From: an uncultured Chlorobiota bacterium
Lineage (GTDB): Bacteria > Bacteroidota > Bacteroidia > Bacteroidales > JAADGE01
DNA: 19,807 nucleotides
Reading direction: 5' to 3'
NCBI GenBank assembly: GCA_947311265.1
Contig: CAMZKQ010000143.1
Coordinates: 1-19,807, forward strand
Shown: positions 8,245 through 13,945 of the stretch, in pieces
Numbering within the stretch: the stretch's first letter is position 1
Layout of the letters: the number at the start of each line of letters is the position of its first letter
Notes under the pieces: generated by a model
Seen by the model: the letters and a program-made list of their open reading frames with translations, nothing else
Databases searched by the model: none
Told to the model about the DNA's origin: nothing
Position numbers and translations under genes: made by a program

Positions 8245-8724
8245 ATGAGAGTTCAAAAACAGGCCAGTTATCAAACATCAATAACCACCTTTTTAAAGCA
8301 AATTTCAATACTTTTGCTCTTACTTATTTTCACAACTTCTTGCTCCTCTTTGTTAGATACAAATACAGACAACGAAGATTGCACCGACCCAGATTACAGC
8401 TCTTGCAATACAGACGAGCCTGATGAAGGCTACCTCGAAATTTCATACTCAAACAATACTGCTGCCGATTCTGTTTTAATAAAAGTATTTTTTGGCGATT
8501 TTGAAGACCAAGACCTCCTCTTTTCAGGCTATGATAGCTCTGGTTTCTTAGAAATTTCAGCCCCGCTAAACAAAGATTATTCAGCCACAGCACTCTACTA
8601 TATAGATGGAAAAGAAATTACTGCCGTAGATGGCGATTATTTTAAGAAACAAGGCGTAGCCTATTGCGACTCAGTCTGTTGGTCGATTACCGGAGGCTAT
8701 TTAGATTTAAAATTAAAAGATTAG
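8245..8724 (+). CDS. Small acidic lipoprotein of unknown function
   Basis: This 159-residue protein begins with a charged n-region, a hydrophobic core (residues ~20-29), and a lipobox-like FTTSC that places the lipidated Cys at residue 33. The mature start is acidic (SSLLDTNTDNEDC and onward), the kind of Asp/Glu-rich stretch that marks surface-exposed lipoproteins in Bacteroidota. Additional Cys at ~46 and ~53 and a CDSVC pair near the C-terminus could form disulphides. The body looks like a small beta-sandwich: alternating hydrophobic strands such as YLEISYSNN and VLIKVFFGDF. The gene follows the previous one by 69 bases and ends two bases before the XRE regulator gene. No family recognised. 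Confidence 0.75.
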   Translation: MRVQKQASYQTSITTFLKQISILLLLLIFTTSCSSLLDTNTDNEDCTDPDYSSCNTDEPDEGYLEISYSNNTAADSVLIKVFFGDFEDQDLLFSGYDSSGFLEISAPLNKDYSATALYYIDGKEITAVDGDYFKKQGVAYCDSVCWSITGGYLDLKLKD

Positions 8725-8726
8725 GT

Positions 8727-9086
8727 ATGTCGTATTTTGGAAGAAACATTAAGAAAATCCGCATTGCAAAAAAAATGTCCCAAACTTTTTTTGCCCAGCT
8801 TTTCAACCTAAAGCGAACCACAATAGGCGCATACGAAGAAGGCAGAGCAGAGCCAAAAATCGAAACCGCTATAAAAATAGCCGATTATTTTGAACTTACA
8901 TTAGAGCAATTATTTAGAAAAGAGCTTACAGTAAACGAAATTTTCCACTTTCGCCAAGACTTATTATTTAAAGAAAACACCACAGAAAATAAAAACAAAA
9001 TTAAACAACTCCAAGCTAAAGTTAAGCAACTCGAAAACAAAATTGAAAGCCTAAGAAAAAACACTACAATACCACTCAAAAAATAA
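8727..9086 (+). CDS. XRE/Cro-CI-type helix-turn-helix regulator with C-terminal coiled coil
   Basis: This is a 119-residue protein. I chose ATG 8727, two bases after the lipoprotein stop, over the in-frame upstream ATG at 8664 that lies inside the lipoprotein gene, because MSYFGRNIKKIRIAKKMS is the usual beginning of an HTH_3 domain. The helix-turn-helix spans residues ~18-40 (SQTFFAQLFNLKRTTIGAYE), followed by the conserved EPK...ADYFELTLEQL segment. Residues ~85-112 form a short charged coiled coil (IKQLQAKVKQLENKIESL), probably for dimerisation. No ligand-binding or peptidase domain is present, so it is a small DNA-binding protein. Tight coupling suggests it regulates the upstream envelope genes or itself; this is inference. 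Confidence 0.85.
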   Translation: MSYFGRNIKKIRIAKKMSQTFFAQLFNLKRTTIGAYEEGRAEPKIETAIKIADYFELTLEQLFRKELTVNEIFHFRQDLLFKENTTENKNKIKQLQAKVKQLENKIESLRKNTTIPLKK

Positions 9087-9112
9087 GTTTATCCCTTTTT
9101 AATAAACGATTG

Positions 9113-9143
9113 ATTGTTATAATAAATTAGTTTTTGTATTTTG
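9113..9143 (+). promoter_or_regulatory. Possible promoter for accC
   Basis: TATTTTG at 9137-9143 is a one-base-short version of the -7 motif TAnnTTTG, and ATTG at 9113-9116 sits 20 bases upstream as a possible -33 element. The spacing is right but neither element is perfect. It would place the transcription start about 45 bases before the accC ATG. Confidence 0.35.
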
Positions 9144-9173
9144 TGCCACAATTAGTTTATTGATTTTAAACAT

Positions 9174-9187
9174 CAGTTTTTAAACTG
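9174..9187. promoter_or_regulatory. Inverted repeat just upstream of accC
   Basis: CAGTTT-TT-AAACTG is a 6-bp perfect inverted repeat with a 2-base centre, ending 7 bases before the accC start codon. It lies in the predicted 5' leader, so it could be an operator or could mask translation initiation. It has the AT-rich composition of the surrounding DNA and may be chance. Confidence 0.25.
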
Positions 9188-9194
9188 TTTTGAT

Positions 9195-10691
9195 ATGCAA
9201 AAGATACACAAAATTTTAGTTGCCAATAGAGGCGAAATTGCCATGCGAGTTATGCGTAGTGCCAAAGAAAACTCAATAAAAACGGTAGCCGTTTTTTCCG
9301 AAGCCGACAGAAATGCACCCCATGTACAATACGCCGACCAAGCCGTTTGTATAGGCCCTCCGGCCTCGGCACAATCTTACTTGTTGGGCGAAAAAATAAT
9401 TTCGATAGCCTTAGAGCTAAACGTTTCGGCCATTCACCCGGGCTATGGATTCTTGTCCGAAAATGCAGATTTTGCAAAAAAAGTAACAGATGCAGGCCTC
9501 ATTTTTATAGGCCCTTCGCCAGAGGCGATAAAAATAATGGGCGACAAATTAGCCGCAAAGGCCGCTGTAAAAAGTTATGATATACCAATGATACCAGGCA
9601 CAGATACTGCCGTGGAAGACGTTAATGAAGCTATAAAAATAGCAGAAAAAGTAGGCTATCCTATCCTAATAAAAGCCTCGGCAGGCGGTGGCGGTAAAGG
9701 CATGCGAGTAGTCGAAAAACCAGAAGACTTTGAGGAGCAAATGAATTTGGCGGTAAGCGAAGCCAGTTCGGCTTTTGGAGATGGCTCTGTTTTTATCGAG
9801 CGATATGTGAACTCACCACGCCATATCGAAATACAAATAATGGCTGATAACCAAGGAAATACAGTTTATCTTTTCGAGCGGGAATGCTCTATTCAGCGGC
9901 GGCACCAAAAAGTGGTAGAGGAAGCCCCGTCGGCAGTGCTTACGCCAGAGTTGCGTAAAGAAATGGGGCAGTGTGCTGTGCGTGTGGCAAAAGCCTGCAG
10001 TTATACAGGGGCTGGAACAGTCGAATTTCTGTTAGAAAATAATACGAATTTCTACTTTTTGGAAATGAATACCCGCCTACAAGTGGAACACCCTGTTACA
10101 GAGCTGATTACAGGGGTTGATTTAGTGAAAGAACAAATCGCTGTGGCGGAAGGGCAACCATTAAGTTTCAAGCAAGAAGATTTGAAAATTAATGGGCATG
10201 CTATTGAAATACGTGTGTATGCCGAAGACCCCACTAATAAATTTATGCCAGATATTGGTACACTTTCCACCTACCAAAAGCCAGAAGGCATTGGCATTAG
10301 AGTAGATGATGGTTTTAAGGAAGGTATGGAGATTCCCATCTATTACGACCCATTGATTTCAAAACTAATAACTTATGGAAGAGATAGAGAAGAAGCAATC
10401 CATAGAATGATACGTGCAATTGACGACTATAAAGTCGTGGGGGCAGAAACTACACTACCTTTCGGAAAATATGTAATGCAACACCAAAGTTTTGTATCGG
10501 GCAATTATAACACCCACTTTGTTAAAGATTTCTTTACAGGAAAAGAATTATACGAAGCCCCAACAGAAGAAGAAATGGAAATTGCAGCCTATTTTGCAAC
10601 ACAAGCTATTGCCGAAAATTCGCCCCCGATAAAAGAGCAGTTACCACAAAATTCAGGCATTTCATCAAATTGGCGTATAAGGCGTTTGTAA
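9195..10691 (+). CDS. accC: Biotin carboxylase subunit of acetyl-/acyl-CoA carboxylase
   Basis: The enzyme carboxylates the biotin on the carrier protein (BCCP) using ATP and bicarbonate, the first half-reaction of acetyl-CoA or propionyl-CoA carboxylase, in the cytoplasm. The protein has 498 residues against about 449 in E. coli AccC; the extra length is at the C-terminus. Visible motifs are the N-terminal KILVANRGEIAMRV, the glycine-rich ATP loop GGGGKG (164-169), RRHQKVVEEAP with Lys239, and EMNTRLQVEHP (Glu290-Pro300) containing Arg294 and Glu298, which match the catalytic residues of the E. coli enzyme. No accB/BCCP or carboxyltransferase gene lies next to it, and the C-terminal extension lacks the MKM biotinylation motif, so its partners are encoded elsewhere. 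The C-terminal ~50 residues are poorly conserved by eye and end in WRIRRL. Confidence 0.96.
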   Translation: MQKIHKILVANRGEIAMRVMRSAKENSIKTVAVFSEADRNAPHVQYADQAVCIGPPASAQSYLLGEKIISIALELNVSAIHPGYGFLSENADFAKKVTDAGLIFIGPSPEAIKIMGDKLAAKAAVKSYDIPMIPGTDTAVEDVNEAIKIAEKVGYPILIKASAGGGGKGMRVVEKPEDFEEQMNLAVSEASSAFGDGSVFIERYVNSPRHIEIQIMADNQGNTVYLFERECSIQRRHQKVVEEAPSAVLTPELRKEMGQCAVRVAKACSYTGAGTVEFLLENNTNFYFLEMNTRLQVEHPVTELITGVDLVKEQIAVAEGQPLSFKQEDLKINGHAIEIRVYAEDPTNKFMPDIGTLSTYQKPEGIGIRVDDGFKEGMEIPIYYDPLISKLITYGRDREEAIHRMIRAIDDYKVVGAETTLPFGKYVMQHQSFVSGNYNTHFVKDFFTGKELYEAPTEEEMEIAAYFATQAIAENSPPIKEQLPQNSGISSNWRIRRL

Positions 10692-10716
10692 TTTTGTAAA
10701 CAATTTCGTACCTTTA
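10685..10716 (+). promoter_or_regulatory. Predicted promoter for the DUF4294 gene
   Basis: TTTG at 10685-10688 and TACCTTTA at 10709-10716 are separated by 20 bases, close to TTTG-N19-TAnnTTTG with one mismatch in the -7 element. The -33 element overlaps the accC stop codon. The start codon at 10765 is about 40 bases further on. Confidence 0.5.
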
Positions 10717-10764
10717 TCCTACGTTCTATTGTTACGGAACATCTTTTTTAGAAACCAGATTAAA

Positions 10765-11379
10765 ATGAAAAACAGCATACTTATATTTATCCTCGGTTTT
10801 TTTACCACTTTTGCCTTTGGGCAAAAAATATTAACCTACGATGAATACCTTGCCAACAAAGACAGGGGCGAAGTTATGGCTGCCAATGTCGAAGGCAAAG
10901 ATACCATGCTGTTGGTCTATGTTGCCCCTATTACCATCTTCCCGAAAAGGAAATTTAAAAGCAAACGAGAAAGAAGACGCTACACTAGGCTAGTGAGGAA
11001 AGTGAAAAAAGTATATCCATACTCTGTAATAATACAAAATGTTTTTGCCGAAACAGAACTAGCACTAGACACCATTACAGACAAAAGACAGCGACGCAAG
11101 ATGCTAAAAACCAAAGAGAAAGCCCTGAAAGAAGAGTTTGAAGATGTAATACGAAACATGACTTTTTCCGAAGGGCGTGTTCTTATAAAATTGGTAGATA
11201 GGCAAACTGGGAAAACGAGTTACCAACTCGTAAAACAGCTAAAAGGCAACCTGTCTGCCGTGCTTTGGCAGTCCGTAGCAAGAGTATTTAGCACCAGCCC
11301 AAAATACGAGTACGACAAAGATGGCGACGATAAATGGATTGAAGAAATTGTTGCTAGAATCGAAAATGGAACACTATAA
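10765..11379 (+). CDS. Secreted DUF4294-family protein
   Basis: I start this at ATG 10765 (204 residues) because it gives a clean signal peptide, MKNSILIFILGFFTTFAFG, cleaved before Gln20. The in-frame TTG at 10729 adds an unlikely charged leader. The mature protein starts with ILTYDEYLANKDRGEV, followed by a VAPITIFPKRKFKSKRE segment, a basic helix RRRYTRLVRKVKKVYPYS, and a helical core ending in FSEGRVLIKLVDRQTG and LWQSVARVF. These features fit DUF4294, a domain I recall as confined to Bacteroidota and of unknown function, probably periplasmic. The gene is convergent with the thioredoxin gene, with only 5 bases between the two stop codons. Confidence 0.85.
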   Translation: MKNSILIFILGFFTTFAFGQKILTYDEYLANKDRGEVMAANVEGKDTMLLVYVAPITIFPKRKFKSKRERRRYTRLVRKVKKVYPYSVIIQNVFAETELALDTITDKRQRRKMLKTKEKALKEEFEDVIRNMTFSEGRVLIKLVDRQTGKTSYQLVKQLKGNLSAVLWQSVARVFSTSPKYEYDKDGDDKWIEEIVARIENGTL

Positions 11380-11384
11380 ACCAC

Positions 11385-11999
11385 TTATTCTGCAAGCAAA
11401 CCCTTAATTATTTTATCTACTGCCGAAGACGACCAATCGGCAGACCCCTCCTCTTTAAGCACTATTTTTCCTGATTTTGAAACGATAAAAGTGGCAGGAA
11501 TTGCACTGGACTCAAACACATCTGGCGAAGCATATTGGCTTGTGTAAGTAGGAAAAGTAAATGCTCGTTTCTTGATAAAAGCACTCACCTTTTCAGTTGT
11601 TTCGTTAGAAACAATTACAAACTCAATGCTCGAGTTATCTTTATACTTATCGTAAAGTCGCTCAATACTAGGCATCTCCGCAACACATGGCGGACACCAA
11701 GTGGCCCATTTATTAATAAAAATAACCTTCCCTTTAAAATCCGTCAGGTATAAATCATTACCATCAAGTTTGCTCAATTTCCATATATAATCTTTGTCCG
11801 ATAGCGGTTTTACATCAGCACCTTTGAGTTGCTTGGGTTTAAAAATAAGCCCTTTTACAGAATTGACCTGCTCCAAAACCATCGCCCTTGTCTGTGGCAC
11901 AATAAGCACCACAATAAAGACCCAGAAAAGAATATCTCCAATTTTTGAACCCGTACTCTTGGCTTTCCACTTTCCTTTAAACCGTTCTATAAAACTCAT
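11385..11999 (-). CDS. Membrane-anchored thioredoxin-like protein, TlpA/ResA type
   Basis: This is a 204-residue protein. A basic N-terminus (residues 1-19) is followed by one TM segment (~21-36), so the thioredoxin domain is periplasmic. The redox motif WCPPC places Cys102 and Cys105 in KWATWCPPCVAEMPS. The cis-proline is Pro168 in SAIPATFIVS, and the C-terminal strand and helix (GKIVLKEEGSADW) complete the fold. The CPPC active site and single anchor are typical of TlpA/ResA/CcmG-type reductases, which pass electrons from the membrane to periplasmic substrates such as apocytochrome c. The substrate cannot be told from the sequence, and no cytochrome maturation gene is adjacent. Confidence 0.9.
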   Translation of the reverse strand: MSFIERFKGKWKAKSTGSKIGDILFWVFIVVLIVPQTRAMVLEQVNSVKGLIFKPKQLKGADVKPLSDKDYIWKLSKLDGNDLYLTDFKGKVIFINKWATWCPPCVAEMPSIERLYDKYKDNSSIEFVIVSNETTEKVSAFIKKRAFTFPTYTSQYASPDVFESSAIPATFIVSKSGKIVLKEEGSADWSSSAVDKIIKGLLAE

Positions 12000-12023
12000 A
12001 TTTTTTTGATTACTTTAAAAGTT

Positions 12024-12031
12024 CAAAATTA
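12024..12031 (-). promoter_or_regulatory. Possible -7 element of the thioredoxin gene
   Basis: On the minus strand this reads TAATTTTG, a perfect TAnnTTTG, 25 bases before the thioredoxin ATG. No clear TTTG is seen 19 bases further upstream, so this is only half a promoter. Confidence 0.35.
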
Positions 12032-12119
12032 ATAATTTTTATAGATTTTGAGCTAAAACTATTTCAAAAAGAAGCCAAGCAATAAAATAAATATTTAATT
12101 CACAAATCCCTTATAAAAC

Positions 12120-12150
12120 TTTCATTTTGTAGTTTAATTTAATAATTTTG
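12120..12150 (+). promoter_or_regulatory. Predicted promoter for the ABC-F gene
   Basis: TAATTTTG at 12143-12150 matches the Bacteroidota -7 consensus exactly. TTTC at 12120-12123 lies exactly 19 bases upstream and matches three of four bases of the -33 element. This predicts a 5' leader of roughly 95 bases. The whole 254-base gap between the divergent thioredoxin and ABC-F genes (12000-12253) is very AT-rich and holds no gene that I can support. Confidence 0.55.
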
Positions 12151-12253
12151 CAAACCGTTTCAATACTATTTTTTAACAGAATTTTAGTTTGATAATTTTA
12201 ATACCATTGAAACAAAATCAAATAAACATCAGACATTAATATCTTATTTACAA

Positions 12254-13870
12254 ATGATTACAGTATCTAATATTGGTATCCAGTTCGGCAAAAAAGCCCT
12301 TTTTCAGAATGTGGATTTGAAATTTACACCGGGCAACTGCTACGGAATTATAGGGGCAAACGGTGCAGGAAAATCTACTTTTATGAAAATTCTTTCCGGA
12401 AAGCTAGACCCAATGGCAGGTTCGGTAAGCCTTGGTGCAGGGGAGCGGCTATCGACACTTAGCCAAGACCACAATGAATTTAACGACGAAACAGTTATAA
12501 ATACCGTACTTAGAGGACACAGCATAATGTGGAGCGTAATGCAAGAAAAAGATGCCCTCTATTTAAAGCCTGATTTTTCAGAAGCAGATGGCAATAAAGC
12601 CGCCGAATTGGAAGATAAATTTGCAGAGCTTGATGGTTGGAATGCCGAAAGCAATGCTGCCAGTTTGCTAAGTGGTATGAATATCCCCGAAGAGATGCAC
12701 CAAAAGCTAATGAAAGATTTGAGCGGTAAAGAAAAAGTACGAGTGCTTTTGGCACAAGCCCTCTTTGGCAACCCAGACAACCTACTGCTCGATGAGCCAA
12801 CCAACGATTTGGATATTGAAACCGCCATGTGGCTCGAAAATTATTTGGCCAATTTTGAAAATACAGTACTCGTGGTTTCCCACGATAGGCACTTTTTAGA
12901 CTCGGTGTGTACACACTCGGTAGATATTGATTTTGGGAGAGTGCGTATGTTCCCTGGTAACTATTCTTTTTGGTACGAATCTAGCCAATTGGCACTTCGC
13001 CAGCAACAAGCTCAGAATAAAAAAGCAGAAGAAAAAAAGAAAGAATTACTCGAATTTATTCGCCGATTTAGTGCCAATGTTGCAAAATCCAAGCAAACTA
13101 CTAGCCGTAAAAAAATGCTCGAAAAGCTAGACTACTCTGAAATTGAACCTTCTACACGAAAATACCCAGGGATAATTTTTACCCCCTCTCGCCTTCCGGG
13201 AAATAATATTTTGGAAGTTGAAAACTTAAGCGGGAGTGCCGGTGGAGAGTTGCTTTTTTCAAACATAAATTTCCGTATGGAAACCGGCGATAAAATAATT
13301 TTTGTGGCCAAAGATACTCGCTCTATTTCCTTATTTTTTGATGTTATAAACGGTATTTCAAAACAAGATACAGGCACTTTTGAATGGGGGCAAACCATTA
13401 CAACTGCTTATTTGCCAGTAGATAACGACGAGTTTTTTGATAACGATTTACCTATTATTGATTGGCTTGCCCAATTTTCGGACGACTCTAGCGAGCTATT
13501 CCTTCGGGGGTATTTAGGGAAAATGCTATTCTCGGGCGAGGAAGTGTATAAAAAAACAAGAGTGCTTTCTGGGGGCGAAAAAATGCGTTGCATGATTTCC
13601 CGCATGATGCTTAGAAATGCCAATACGATGGTGCTAGATACACCAACTAATCACTTAGATTTGGAGTCTATACAAGCATTTAACAATACACTTACGAACT
13701 TTAAAGGTAATATCCTAATGAGCTCGCACGACCACCACTTTATCAATACAGTTTGTAACCGAGTTATCGAACTTTCGCCAAAAGGCATGATTGACCGCAG
13801 TATGGATTACGATGATTTTATTGTAAGCCCCAAAGTAAAAGAGCTTAGAGCAATACTTTACGCAAAATAA
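12254..13870 (+). CDS. ABC-F family ATPase (YbiT/YkpA-like) with a degenerate second nucleotide site
   Basis: Soluble ABC-F proteins have two fused ABC domains and no TM region, and act on the ribosome E site. Domain 1 has an intact Walker A GANGAGKST (Lys40), signature LSGKEK (~156-161) and Walker B LLLDEPTNDLD with Glu181. The interdomain linker (~240-310) contains EFIRRFSANVAKSKQTTSR, typical of the YbiT/YkpA branch rather than antibiotic-resistance ABC-Fs, and there is no long C-terminal extension. Domain 2 departs from consensus: VAKDTRSISL (351-360) replaces the P-loop, so the Walker lysine is missing, and DTPTNHLD carries Thr463 where the catalytic Glu should be. Its signature LSGGE (438-442) is intact. 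The protein has 538 residues and its gene ends at a strong bidirectional terminator. Confidence 0.93.
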   Translation: MITVSNIGIQFGKKALFQNVDLKFTPGNCYGIIGANGAGKSTFMKILSGKLDPMAGSVSLGAGERLSTLSQDHNEFNDETVINTVLRGHSIMWSVMQEKDALYLKPDFSEADGNKAAELEDKFAELDGWNAESNAASLLSGMNIPEEMHQKLMKDLSGKEKVRVLLAQALFGNPDNLLLDEPTNDLDIETAMWLENYLANFENTVLVVSHDRHFLDSVCTHSVDIDFGRVRMFPGNYSFWYESSQLALRQQQAQNKKAEEKKKELLEFIRRFSANVAKSKQTTSRKKMLEKLDYSEIEPSTRKYPGIIFTPSRLPGNNILEVENLSGSAGGELLFSNINFRMETGDKIIFVAKDTRSISLFFDVINGISKQDTGTFEWGQTITTAYLPVDNDEFFDNDLPIIDWLAQFSDDSSELFLRGYLGKMLFSGEEVYKKTRVLSGGEKMRCMISRMMLRNANTMVLDTPTNHLDLESIQAFNNTLTNFKGNILMSSHDHHFINTVCNRVIELSPKGMIDRSMDYDDFIVSPKVKELRAILYAK

Positions 13871-13890
13871 ATTGCGAATGAATTGAAAAT

Positions 13891-13927
13891 AAAAAAGCAT
13901 TCTACATAATGTAGAATGCTTTTTTTT
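13891..13927. terminator. Bidirectional intrinsic terminator between the ABC-F and TonB receptor genes
   Basis: A perfect 10-bp stem AGCATTCTAC/GTAGAATGCT (13896-13905 with 13911-13920) has a 5-base loop. It is preceded by a run of A and followed by seven T, so it has a T-tract on both strands. It sits between two convergent genes that end at 13870 and 13946 and can stop transcription of both. Confidence 0.9.
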
Positions 13928-13945
13928 GAAATTTTAAATTAAAAA

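Noticed and set aside
8664..8726. N-terminal extension of the XRE regulator from ATG 8664
   Set aside because: The extra 21 residues overlap the lipoprotein gene in another frame and do not fit the HTH family's usual start; ATG 8727 does.
10600..10691. C-terminal tail of accC as a fused biotin carrier domain
   Set aside because: The tail is only about 40-50 residues and lacks the biotinylated Lys motif (MKM), so it cannot be a carrier domain.
12254..13870. Antibiotic-resistance ABC-F
   Set aside because: The linker has the YbiT/YkpA type sequence and lacks the long interdomain arm of resistance ABC-Fs; no resistance gene is nearby.
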